NCBI GenBank assembly: GCA_045576635.1
Contig: JAZNGT010000024.1
Location: 1-24,878 of the forward strand
Length of the DNA stretch: 24,878 nt
DNA from: Congzhengia sp045576635
GTDB lineage: Bacteria > Bacillota > Clostridia > UBA1381 > UBA9506
Direction: 5' to 3'
The notes below the pieces were generated by a model. It ran no database searches. It saw nothing but the letters and a program-made list of their open reading frames with translations, and was not told the DNA's origin. How positions within the stretch are numbered: position 1 is the first letter of the stretch; the number at the start of each line of letters is the position of its first letter. This document shows, in pieces, positions 5,869-13,376 of the stretch. The translations under genes and the position numbers were made by a program.

Positions 5869-6762
5869 ATGAATTTAACGCAGCTTAAATATTTTTTGGC
5901 GGTTTGTAATTATCAAAGCCTTTCAAAGGCAGCAGAATATCTATATATATCGCAGCCGTCTCTATCAAGTGCCATACGCGAACTCGAACAAAGTTATGGC
6001 GTCAAATTGTTCCGCAGGCATCACCGCGGTATGATACTTACGCCCGAGGGCGAAGTTTTACAAAAAAACGGAAAAGAACTTTTAAAAAATGCCGAGCAGC
6101 TTGACCGTGTTATGCACGATTACGGAAATGACAGAAAGGTACTCAGACTCGGCGTTCCACCTATGATTGGCTCTTTGCTGCTCCCGTTTATTTACCGCGA
6201 ATTTTTAAGTGAAAATCCCGACATACAGATTGAAATTAACGAGGGCGGACGTCAGGAACTTTTAAGTATGCTCTCGTCCGGTCTTTTAGATATGGTATTT
6301 TTAGCACATAACATTCCGCTTACGCGCGATTTGTCTGTTTTGGATATTGCAAAACTTGAAATTGTATGTTGTGCATCCAAAAATCATCCGGTGGCAAACT
6401 TTTCTTCTGTTTGTGCGTCAGACCTTTTGGATGTTCCGCTTGTTTTGTTTAAAAACAGTTTTTTTCAGACAGAGGAAATCAAAAAATGGTTTGCTTCTCA
6501 AGGTGTTGTGCCCAATGTTTTGTTGCAGACAGAACAGCTTTCTACACTAAGAAGTATTATAAAAAACGATACTGCCGTAGGATTTTTATTTCGCGAACTG
6601 ATACAAAATGATACTGACCTTGTACCCGTCTCACTTTCTGAACCCATGCTTTCTGATATCAGTCTTGTGTGGCAAAAGGATGGGTGTATGCTAAGCAGTA
6701 TGCAAAGGCTCCTCGATTATGTTTCGTTAAAAAATCCGTTTCGCCACTTTCAAGGCAAATAG
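5869..6762 (+). CDS. LysR-family transcriptional regulator (297 aa)
   Basis: Residues 1-60 are the LysR winged HTH: MNLTQLKYFLAVCNYQSL, then SKAAEYLYISQPSLSSAIRE and FRRHHRGMILTPEG. About residues 90-290 form the periplasmic-binding-protein-like effector domain, starting LRLGVPPMIGS. Length is normal for the family. The ATG at 5869 follows AAGGGG; this start gives the canonical N-terminus. It is divergent from the decarboxylating dehydrogenase and most likely activates that gene in response to its substrate. Control of the leu operon directly downstream is possible but less likely, since that operon has its own promoter and T-box. A palindromic T-N11-A box inside its own promoter suggests autoregulation. 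Confidence 0.9.
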   Translation: MNLTQLKYFLAVCNYQSLSKAAEYLYISQPSLSSAIRELEQSYGVKLFRRHHRGMILTPEGEVLQKNGKELLKNAEQLDRVMHDYGNDRKVLRLGVPPMIGSLLLPFIYREFLSENPDIQIEINEGGRQELLSMLSSGLLDMVFLAHNIPLTRDLSVLDIAKLEIVCCASKNHPVANFSSVCASDLLDVPLVLFKNSFFQTEEIKKWFASQGVVPNVLLQTEQLSTLRSIIKNDTAVGFLFRELIQNDTDLVPVSLSEPMLSDISLVWQKDGCMLSSMQRLLDYVSLKNPFRHFQGK

Positions 6763-6769
6763 AAAGTGG

Positions 6770-6798
6770 TTGACAACAAAAACATAAAATGGTATAAT
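6770..6798 (+). promoter_or_regulatory. Consensus promoter of the leucine operon
   Basis: TTGACA (6770-6775) and TATAAT (6793-6798) have a 17-bp spacer. The promoter begins only 8 bp after the lysR stop codon. Transcription would start near 6805 and produce a leader of about 320 nt. Confidence 0.88.
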
Positions 6799-6804
6799 TT
6801 TTTT

Positions 6805-7074
6805 ATAATTAAAAAAAGGCTGTGACAAAGAAGGTCGGATGAGCAAAGTTTGAGAGAGTCGGCGGTTGCTGCGAGCCGATACGGCGTTTATCCAATGGCC
6901 CCTCACTTTCGAGCCGAAGGCGCGAACAAAAAAGTAGTTCCTTCCGTGTATGCTACGTCAGTGCAAAAGGCTTGATAGAGCCTAAGTGGTATTGATTTTA
7001 TCAATGCAATTTGAGTGGTACCGCGAGCGTAACGTATTACGCCCGTCTCAAAATAGATTTGAGACGGGCGTTTT
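6805..7074 (+). promoter_or_regulatory. Leucine T-box riboswitch upstream of leuA
   Basis: This leader senses uncharged tRNA-Leu and permits read-through when leucine is short. The T-box sequence AGTGGTACCGCG lies at 7014-7025; its TGGT can pair with the ACCA end of tRNA. The Stem I region is at about 6815-6930, with the distal GGCGGTTGCTGCGAGCC block at 6860-6876. The probable specifier is CTC (6902-6904), a leucine codon, followed by the usual A and a TTTCGAG segment. A small stem AGGCT/AGCCT lies at 6968-6983. The antiterminator forms when TTGAG (7011-7015) pairs with CTCAA (7047-7051), around the hairpin GCGTAA/TTACGC (7027-7042). This excludes the terminator at 7040-7074. The specifier assignment rests on position and on the leu genes downstream. 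Confidence 0.93.
7040..7074 (+). terminator. T-box intrinsic terminator before leuA
   Basis: A perfect 13-bp stem, CGCCCGTCTCAAA (7040-7052) with TTTGAGACGGGCG (7058-7070), closes a 5-base loop and is followed by TTTT. It shares bases with the antiterminator, so the two folds are mutually exclusive. Confidence 0.92.
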
Positions 7075-7123
7075 CTGTATTCACCTAACCTGTCTCTTTT
7101 GAGAAAAAAGGGGGATAAAATTT

Positions 7124-8794
7124 ATGATGGATAGTGCAAAATACGGTGTAGGCTATTTTCCGGCACCGGAGACGTACACAAAATGGGTAAATAAAGACCA
7201 TATTGAAAAGGCGCCAATCTGGTGCAGTGTCGATATGCGTGACGGCAATCAGGCACTTGTGATTCCTATGAGTTTTTCTGAAAAATTAAAGTTCTGGAAC
7301 CTTTTATTAGAGGTCGGCTTTAAGGAAATTGAAGTAGGTTTTCCTGCTGCATCGGAAACGGAATTTGAGTTTTTAAGAGCACTTATTGATAAAAATCTTA
7401 TTCCCAAGGATGTAACCATTCAAGTTCTTACACAGTGCAGAGAGCATATTATTAGAAAAACCTTTGAAGCATGTAAGGGCGCGCCGAGTGCCATCATCCA
7501 TTTTTATAATTCAGTGAGTGTGGCGCAAAGAGAACAGGTGTTCAAGCAATCCAAGGAAAAGATTAAAAAAATCGCAATTGATGGCGCAAAACTCGTAAAG
7601 AGACTCGCAAAAGAGTATGAGGGAAATTTCAGATTTGAATATTCTCCCGAGAGTTTTACGGGCACAGAACCCGAATTTGCGCTCGATGTTTGTAACGCTG
7701 TTTTGGATGTTTTAGAGCCGTCTGAAACAAATAATGTAATTATCAATCTGCCCGTGACGGTGGAAATGAGCCTTCCGCACGTGTATGCAAGTCAGGTTGA
7801 GTTTATGAGCGAAAACTTAAAATACAGAGAACACGTAACACTTTCGCTTCATCCGCATAACGACCGCGGAACAGGCGTTGCTGATACAGAACTTGCACTT
7901 TTAGCAGGTGCCGACAGAGTAGAGGGTACGCTTTTTGGAAACGGTGAACGCACCGGAAACGTTGATATTGTTACGCTTGCGATGAATATGTATTCGCACG
8001 GCGTGGACCCGAAACTTGATTTTTCTGATATGCCAAGACTTGTAGATATCTACGAAAACTGTACAAGAATGCACGTTTATGAGCGTTCTCCCTATGCGGG
8101 TGCGTTGGTATTTGCAGCATTTTCCGGAAGTCATCAGGATGCAATTGCAAAGAGTATGAAATACAGAGAAGAACAAAATCTTACCAAATGGAATGTTCCC
8201 TATATTCCGATTGACCCCGAAGACATTAATCGCACCTATGATGCCGATGTCATTCGTGTAAATTCGCAGAGCGGAAAAGGCGGAATCGGGTATCTCTTGG
8301 AACAGAGTTACGGCTATATTCTACCTGCAAAAATGCGCGAAGAGTTCAGTTATCTTTGCAAAGATATTTCCGACCGCGAGCACAAGGAACTTAAAGTCTC
8401 AGATGTTTACGATATCTTTAAAGACCGTTATTTTATCGAAAACGCTCCGCTTAAAGTTACAGATATGCATTTTCACCGCAAGGGTGATTCTGTAACGGCG
8501 GAAATTGTATTTAATGAAAACGGCGTAGAAACCGTGTGCGAGGCTACCGGTAACGGTTCATTGAATGCTGTGAACAATGCATTAAAAGCATACACAAAAA
8601 CTGCTTACACGCTCGAAGTTTATACAGAACACAGTATGCAGGGACAGGGTTCTATGAGTATGGCGGCGGCATACATTGGCATTATGGATAGTAACGGAAA
8701 TCTCTATTGGGGTTGCGGCACAAATACCGATATTATGCACGCCAGTGTTGACGCGCTTTTGTCGGCGTATCATAATATGAGCAAGGAGATGTAG
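7124..8794 (+). CDS. leuA: 2-isopropylmalate synthase, long type (556 aa)
   Basis: Condenses acetyl-CoA with 2-oxoisovalerate, the first committed step of leucine synthesis in the cytoplasm. The HMGL-like TIM barrel carries DMRDGNQAL (37-45), LHPHNDRG (242-249) with metal-binding His, and the loop LFGNGERTGN (270-279). After a linker, about residues 430-556 form the LeuA dimer regulatory domain that binds leucine. Its length, and its start well before the catalytic motif (KYGVGYFPAPETYTKW), place it in the long form related to actinobacterial and fungal enzymes, not the common bacterial form of about 510 residues. Two tandem ATG codons occur; AAAGGGGG (7107-7114) is well placed for 7124. It is the first gene of leuACDB, under promoter and T-box control. 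Confidence 0.95.
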   Translation: MMDSAKYGVGYFPAPETYTKWVNKDHIEKAPIWCSVDMRDGNQALVIPMSFSEKLKFWNLLLEVGFKEIEVGFPAASETEFEFLRALIDKNLIPKDVTIQVLTQCREHIIRKTFEACKGAPSAIIHFYNSVSVAQREQVFKQSKEKIKKIAIDGAKLVKRLAKEYEGNFRFEYSPESFTGTEPEFALDVCNAVLDVLEPSETNNVIINLPVTVEMSLPHVYASQVEFMSENLKYREHVTLSLHPHNDRGTGVADTELALLAGADRVEGTLFGNGERTGNVDIVTLAMNMYSHGVDPKLDFSDMPRLVDIYENCTRMHVYERSPYAGALVFAAFSGSHQDAIAKSMKYREEQNLTKWNVPYIPIDPEDINRTYDADVIRVNSQSGKGGIGYLLEQSYGYILPAKMREEFSYLCKDISDREHKELKVSDVYDIFKDRYFIENAPLKVTDMHFHRKGDSVTAEIVFNENGVETVCEATGNGSLNAVNNALKAYTKTAYTLEVYTEHSMQGQGSMSMAAAYIGIMDSNGNLYWGCGTNTDIMHASVDALLSAYHNMSKEM

Positions 8795-8798
8795 TGTT

Positions 8799-10058
8799 AT
8801 GGGAATGACAATGACGCAAAAGATTCTGGCAGCACACGCAGGAGAGAAATATGTCTCTCCGGGACAGTTAATTCGCGCTAAACTTGACATTGTACTGGGA
8901 AATGACATTACAACACCTGTTGCAATTAATGAATTTAACAAAGCAGGTTTTGACCGCGTTTTTGACAGAGATAAAATAGCCATTGTTTTAGACCATTTTG
9001 TGCCGAATAAAGACATCAAAGCAGCGGAGCAATCCAAACAGTGCAGAGAATTTGCAAAACGAAACAACATCAGTCACTTTTATGATGTGGGCAAAATGGG
9101 AATTGAGCATGCGCTGCTTCCGGAGCAGGGCGTGGTATGTGCCGGCGACTGCATCATCGGTGCAGACAGTCATACGTGTACGTATGGCGCACTTGGTGCG
9201 TTTGCAACCGGTGTGGGAAGTACCGATATGGCGGCAGGCATGGCAACGGGTACGGCGTGGTTTAAAGTACCCGAGGCAATTAAATTTAACTTAACAGGTG
9301 CGCTTTCTAAAAATGTGAGCGGTAAAGACGTGATTTTAACCATTATCGGCAAAATCGGCGTCGATGGTGCGCTTTACAAAAGTATGGAGTTTTCAGGTGA
9401 CGGTGTAAAAACGCTTTCCATGGATGACCGTTTTTGTATTTGTAATATGGCGGTTGAGGCCGGCGCAAAAAACGGAATTTTCCCCGTGGATGACGTAACA
9501 ATTGCATATATGAAAGGAAGAACGGAGCGCGAGCCTGTTGTCTTTTATGCAGACAGTGACGCAGAATATGAGAGCGTAATTGACATTAATCTTTCTGAAA
9601 TTGTACCGACAGTAAGTTGCCCCAGTCTTCCTGACAATACAAAACGTGCAGATGAGCTTTGTCACATCAAAATTGATCAGGTTGTGATCGGAAGTTGCAC
9701 GAACGGGCGTATGGAAGATATGGAAACCGCATATAACATTTTAAAAGGCAAAAAAATTGCAGACGGCGTGCGGCTTATCATCATTCCGGCTACGATGGAA
9801 ATTTACCGCGAATGTGTAGAACGCGGCTTTGTTACGGCGTTTATCGACAGTGGTGCGGTGGTATCTACCCCAACTTGCGGTCCGTGTCTGGGCGGCTATA
9901 TGGGCATTTTAGCCGAGGGCGAAAGATGCGTTGCCACCACCAACCGAAACTTTGTCGGCAGAATGGGGCACGTAAAAAGTGAGGTTTATTTAGCAAGCCC
10001 TGCGACTGCGGCGCAAAGCGCAATCGACGGCTTTATCAGCGCGTATAAGGAGGCGTAA
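8799..10058 (+). CDS. leuC: 3-isopropylmalate dehydratase large subunit (419 aa)
   Basis: With LeuD it isomerises 2-isopropylmalate to 3-isopropylmalate using a [4Fe-4S] cluster. It opens MTQKILAAHAGEKYVSPGQ and has GADSHTCTYGALGAF. The predicted cluster ligands are Cys300 in GSCTNGRMEDM and Cys360 and Cys363 in TPTCGPCLGG. The length of about 420 is that of the shorter clostridial/archaeal-type subunit (LeuC/HacA), not the 465-residue enterobacterial type. The ATG at 8799 follows AAGGAG within the end of leuA. The gap to leuA is 4 bp and to leuD 3 bp, so translation is closely coupled. Confidence 0.95.
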   Translation: MGMTMTQKILAAHAGEKYVSPGQLIRAKLDIVLGNDITTPVAINEFNKAGFDRVFDRDKIAIVLDHFVPNKDIKAAEQSKQCREFAKRNNISHFYDVGKMGIEHALLPEQGVVCAGDCIIGADSHTCTYGALGAFATGVGSTDMAAGMATGTAWFKVPEAIKFNLTGALSKNVSGKDVILTIIGKIGVDGALYKSMEFSGDGVKTLSMDDRFCICNMAVEAGAKNGIFPVDDVTIAYMKGRTEREPVVFYADSDAEYESVIDINLSEIVPTVSCPSLPDNTKRADELCHIKIDQVVIGSCTNGRMEDMETAYNILKGKKIADGVRLIIIPATMEIYRECVERGFVTAFIDSGAVVSTPTCGPCLGGYMGILAEGERCVATTNRNFVGRMGHVKSEVYLASPATAAQSAIDGFISAYKEA

Positions 10059-10061
10059 AGG

Positions 10062-10538
10062 ATGCAGACAAAAGGCACTGCTTTTCGATATCAGGACAAT
10101 GTAGATACTGACGTTATCATCCCCGCAAGGTACTTAAATACTGCGGATGCCAAAGAACTTTCAAAGCACTGTATGGAGGATCTGGATAAAACCTTTGTAA
10201 CACGTGTAAAATGTGGCGATTTGATTGTTGCCGGATGGAATTTTGGCTGCGGTTCTTCAAGAGAACACGCACCGCTTGTGATTCAAACTTGCGGTGTTGG
10301 GTGCGTTATCGCCAAAAGTTTTGCAAGGATTTTTTACCGAAACGCCATTAACATTGGTCTTCCTATTTTAGAGTGTCCCGACGCGGTAGATGGAATCGAG
10401 GAAAACGATACTGTGTCGGTAAACTTTGATACGGGAGAGATTACAAATCATACAAAGAATAAAACGTATTACGCACAGCCGTTCCCAGCGTTTATTCAGG
10501 AAATTATAAAAAAAGGCGGACTTTTGGCATCCTTATAA
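10062..10538 (+). CDS. leuD: 3-isopropylmalate dehydratase small subunit (158 aa)
   Basis: The swivelling-domain partner of LeuC. Visible motifs are DNVDTDVIIPARYL (12-25), the substrate-binding GCGSSREHAP (62-71), and AKSFARIFYRNAINIGLP. The length of about 160 is the short clostridial/archaeal form, matching the short LeuC beside it. The ATG at 10062 follows AAGGAGG, which lies inside the end of leuC. It is third in the leu operon. Confidence 0.95.
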   Translation: MQTKGTAFRYQDNVDTDVIIPARYLNTADAKELSKHCMEDLDKTFVTRVKCGDLIVAGWNFGCGSSREHAPLVIQTCGVGCVIAKSFARIFYRNAINIGLPILECPDAVDGIEENDTVSVNFDTGEITNHTKNKTYYAQPFPAFIQEIIKKGGLLASL

Positions 10539-10554
10539 CTAGGAGTGAAGTTTA

Positions 10555-11637
10555 ATGAACAAAAATATAGCGGTTATCCGCGGTGACGGCATCGGTCCCG
10601 AAATTGTGGAGCAGGCGCTTTTGGTACTCGATAAAGTGTCTGAATGTTTCAATCATACTTTTTCCTATACTGATGTTTTTATGGGCGGATGTGCGATAGA
10701 CCAATTTCAAAATCCGCTTCCGGACACGGAACTTCAAAAATGTTTACAGGCAGACAGCGTGCTTTTAGGTGCGGTTGGCGGAGATAAGTGGAACACGTTA
10801 CCTAAGGAACTACGCCCCGAAAAAGGGCTTTTGCGCCTTAGAGAAAAGATGGGTGTTTATGCAAATAACCGTCCTGCAAAAATCTGGCCGCAACTTGCGT
10901 CGAGTTCTCCTTTAAAAGACGAAATTGTAGAAAAAGGCATTGATTTTATCATTGTGCGAGAACTTACCGGAGGCATCTATTTTGGCGAGCATAAAACAGA
11001 GGACGGCACCGCAACCGATGTCTTAACTTATACCGAAAAAGAAATTGAGCGCATTGGAAGAATCGGTTTCGAAACGGCAAGAAAACGTAAAAAACAACTT
11101 TGCTCAGTAGAAAAAAGTAACGTGTTAGATTCGAGCAGACTCTGGAAAAAGGTGATGATAAGGCTGTCTCAGGACTATCCCGACGTTACGCTTTCTCATA
11201 TGCTTGTAGATAACTGCGCAATGCAGATTGTAAAAAATCCTGCACAGTTTGATGTCATTGTAACGGAAAATATGTTTGGCGATATTTTATCCGATGAGGC
11301 ATCTATGATAACGGGTTCTATCGGTATGATCCCCTCATCGAGTTTGGGAAGTACAGAAAGAGGCCTTTATGAGCCGATTCATGGCTCTGCACCGGATATT
11401 GCGGGGAAGGACAAGGCGAATCCCATCGGTACGATTCTTTCTGCTGCGATGATGCTTCGGTATAGTTTTCAAATGGAAAAAGAGGCAGAGACAATAGAAA
11501 AGGCGGTATTTGAAACACTTGACAAAGGCTACCGCACAGAAGACATTATGCCAAGACGTGATGATGAGCGAGAAGCTTGTACACTGGTAGGATGCGCCGA
11601 AATGGGAGCGCAAATTGTACAAAGAATCAAAAAATAA
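10555..11637 (+). CDS. leuB: 3-isopropylmalate dehydrogenase (360 aa)
   Basis: Oxidises and decarboxylates 3-isopropylmalate to 2-oxoisocaproate with NAD+. It opens IAVIRGDGIGPEIVEQ. The LeuB-specific segments LREKMGVYANNRP and VRELTGGIYFG are present, with metal-binding Asp residues in TENMFGDILSDEAS and the cofactor loop YEPIHGSAPDIAGKDKANP. Its substrate loop differs from that of the paralogous dehydrogenase at 4667-5743 as expected for the two subfamilies. AGGAGTGAAG precedes the ATG. It is the last gene of the operon, followed after 10 bp by a terminator. The final amination is probably done by the IlvE product encoded from 24653. Confidence 0.96.
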   Translation: MNKNIAVIRGDGIGPEIVEQALLVLDKVSECFNHTFSYTDVFMGGCAIDQFQNPLPDTELQKCLQADSVLLGAVGGDKWNTLPKELRPEKGLLRLREKMGVYANNRPAKIWPQLASSSPLKDEIVEKGIDFIIVRELTGGIYFGEHKTEDGTATDVLTYTEKEIERIGRIGFETARKRKKQLCSVEKSNVLDSSRLWKKVMIRLSQDYPDVTLSHMLVDNCAMQIVKNPAQFDVIVTENMFGDILSDEASMITGSIGMIPSSSLGSTERGLYEPIHGSAPDIAGKDKANPIGTILSAAMMLRYSFQMEKEAETIEKAVFETLDKGYRTEDIMPRRDDEREACTLVGCAEMGAQIVQRIKK

Positions 11638-11647
11638 AATTTTATAA

Positions 11648-11680
11648 AAAAACACCGCAATTTGTATGCGGTGTTTTTGC
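11648..11680 (+). terminator. Terminator of the leucine operon
   Basis: A perfect 12-bp stem, AAAAACACCGCA (11648-11659) with TGCGGTGTTTTT (11667-11678), closes a 7-base loop and ends in a T run. It lies directly after leuB. Confidence 0.92.
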
Positions 11681-11746
11681 ATTTTTTGCATTATGTTTCA
11701 TTTCATCCAAAACAACGTAAAAATGGGCAAAAAAGCCAATATTTCA

Positions 11747-11775
11747 TTGACTTTTTTCACACAATCATATATAAT
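11747..11775 (+). promoter_or_regulatory. Promoter of the murJ-to-cvpA gene run
   Basis: TTGACT (11747-11752) and TATAAT (11770-11775) have a 17-bp spacer, about 45 bp before murJ. It is the only clear promoter I found ahead of the twelve-gene run ending at 24583. Confidence 0.8.
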
Positions 11776-11818
11776 GATATAAATGACCAAATTGTGTTAA
11801 AGTAAGGGATAAAATCGT

Positions 11819-13372
11819 ATGAATGGTGCAAAAAAAACAATTCAGACAGCCGGGTTTATGGTGATGGCTACACTCCTAGCAAAGTGTATGGGTATGTACC
11901 GCGACATTTTGTTTGCGGCTCTTTACGGCACCGGCGCAGAAGCAATTGCATATTCTACTGCAAGCAGAATTCCGCTTTTGTTTTTTGACATCGCATTGGG
12001 AAGTGCAATTTCTTCGTCCTTTATACCTGTTTTTAACGAATTTTTGCAAAATGGGAAAAAGGAAGAAGCAACCGAATTTTCCAACAGTTTTTTAACGATT
12101 ATATGTTTCATTACCGGTGTGCTTTGTGCGGTGGGCATCTTTTTGCGAGGCCCGATTGTAAACCTTTTGGGAAGCGGACTTGACCCTTCCATAAAAGTGC
12201 TTGCGGAAACATTGGTTGTGATTTTGTTTCCGTCTATGATTTTTACGGCGCTTGCATATTCCTTTACAGGCGTTTTGCAGTCGTATGGCGAATTTAATGC
12301 ACCTGCGGCGATAAGTTTGGTTTCAAACGCCATAATGGTGTTTTATCTTTTGTTTTTTAAAGACCGGTTCGGGATTTACGGCGTAACGGTCGCAATGCTT
12401 ATTGCGTGGGCGTTTCAACTTTTCGTTTTAATCCCGTCGCTTGTTAAGAAAAAGTATCGGTTTAAGTTTTTCATAAATTTTAAAAACTCCGGTCTTAAAA
12501 AGGCGCTTTTTCTTGCAATTCCCATATTGGTAAGTTCTTGGGTGCAGCCTATCAATACTATGGTCAATATGTTTTTGGCGTCGTTTTTAAACGGTGGACA
12601 AGCCGTTTCTGCACTCGATTATGCCAATAAACTGTATATTATATTTGTGGGAGTTTTAACGTACGCCGTATCGAATCTTATTTTTCCGTCCATTTCGCGT
12701 CTTGCGGCAGACGAGGGTAAAAAAGACGAATTTATCGGCATCATTAAAACCGCTATCGGATGTGTGCTTTTTGTGCTGATTCCGATTATGCTAATCTTTT
12801 TAAGCGAGCGCACAGAAATTGTTCGACTTGTGTACGAACGCGGTGCGTTTGGAAAAGAACAGACAGCGCTTACCGCTACCGCGCTTTTGTGGTATTCGTT
12901 TGGAATGCTCGGTTACGGCTTGCAGGAAATGCTCAATAAAGCATTTTACGCAAAACAGAACGGAAAGACGCCGATGCAGGTATCCGTGATTGGTATTTTA
13001 TTAAATGTGGCACTTAGTTTTCTCTTTGTCAGAGTGCTTCATTTAGGGATTGCAGGACTTCCCATGGCGGCATCCGTTGCAGCGAATTTTATTGCCGTTG
13101 TACTTGCAATTTTGCTCAATAAAAATTATAAAATCTTTGACAAAGAATTTTTTGTTAATTTGCTTAAATGTGTGCTCTCAGGGGTAGCGATGCTTGCAAC
13201 TATCTTTTTAACAAAAGGTGTATTTACCTTTGCAGACACGCTCTTCGGTCGGTTTATGACGATTTTGATACCGTCCGCATTTGGAGGCTTTATATATCTT
13301 TTGGTGGCGTTTTTCTTAAAACCGAAAGAAATCCGTCTTTTGTGTGAAATTCTGAAAAAAGGGAGGAAGTAA
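11819..13372 (+). CDS. murJ: MurJ/MviN-family lipid II flippase (517 aa)
   Basis: A polytopic membrane protein of the MOP superfamily, expected to flip lipid II or a related lipid-linked glycan across the cytoplasmic membrane. The N-terminus is typical: KKTIQTAGFMVMATLLAK followed by RDILFAALYGTG, ending in a conserved Arg-containing segment. Hydrophobic segments through the length fit about 14 membrane helices, and the central motif LVYERGAFGKEQT is characteristic. AAGGGA (11804-11809) sits nine bases before the ATG. The next gene, a polysaccharide polymerase/ligase, starts 4 bp downstream, so the cargo may be a surface-polymer precursor and not peptidoglycan; a second copy elsewhere would favour that. 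Confidence 0.9.
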   Translation: MNGAKKTIQTAGFMVMATLLAKCMGMYRDILFAALYGTGAEAIAYSTASRIPLLFFDIALGSAISSSFIPVFNEFLQNGKKEEATEFSNSFLTIICFITGVLCAVGIFLRGPIVNLLGSGLDPSIKVLAETLVVILFPSMIFTALAYSFTGVLQSYGEFNAPAAISLVSNAIMVFYLLFFKDRFGIYGVTVAMLIAWAFQLFVLIPSLVKKKYRFKFFINFKNSGLKKALFLAIPILVSSWVQPINTMVNMFLASFLNGGQAVSALDYANKLYIIFVGVLTYAVSNLIFPSISRLAADEGKKDEFIGIIKTAIGCVLFVLIPIMLIFLSERTEIVRLVYERGAFGKEQTALTATALLWYSFGMLGYGLQEMLNKAFYAKQNGKTPMQVSVIGILLNVALSFLFVRVLHLGIAGLPMAASVAANFIAVVLAILLNKNYKIFDKEFFVNLLKCVLSGVAMLATIFLTKGVFTFADTLFGRFMTILIPSAFGGFIYLLVAFFLKPKEIRLLCEILKKGRK

Positions 13373-13376
13373 CTGT

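Noticed and set aside
6744..6769. Hairpin CCACTTTC/GAAAGTGG over the lysR stop codon as a terminator
   Set aside because: Stem is short and mixed, the loop is 10 bases, and no T run follows; it runs straight into the leu promoter.
8582..9070. Minus-strand open frame of 162 codons across the leuA-leuC junction
   Set aside because: Both plus-strand genes are unambiguous enzymes here; the antisense frame is a composition shadow.
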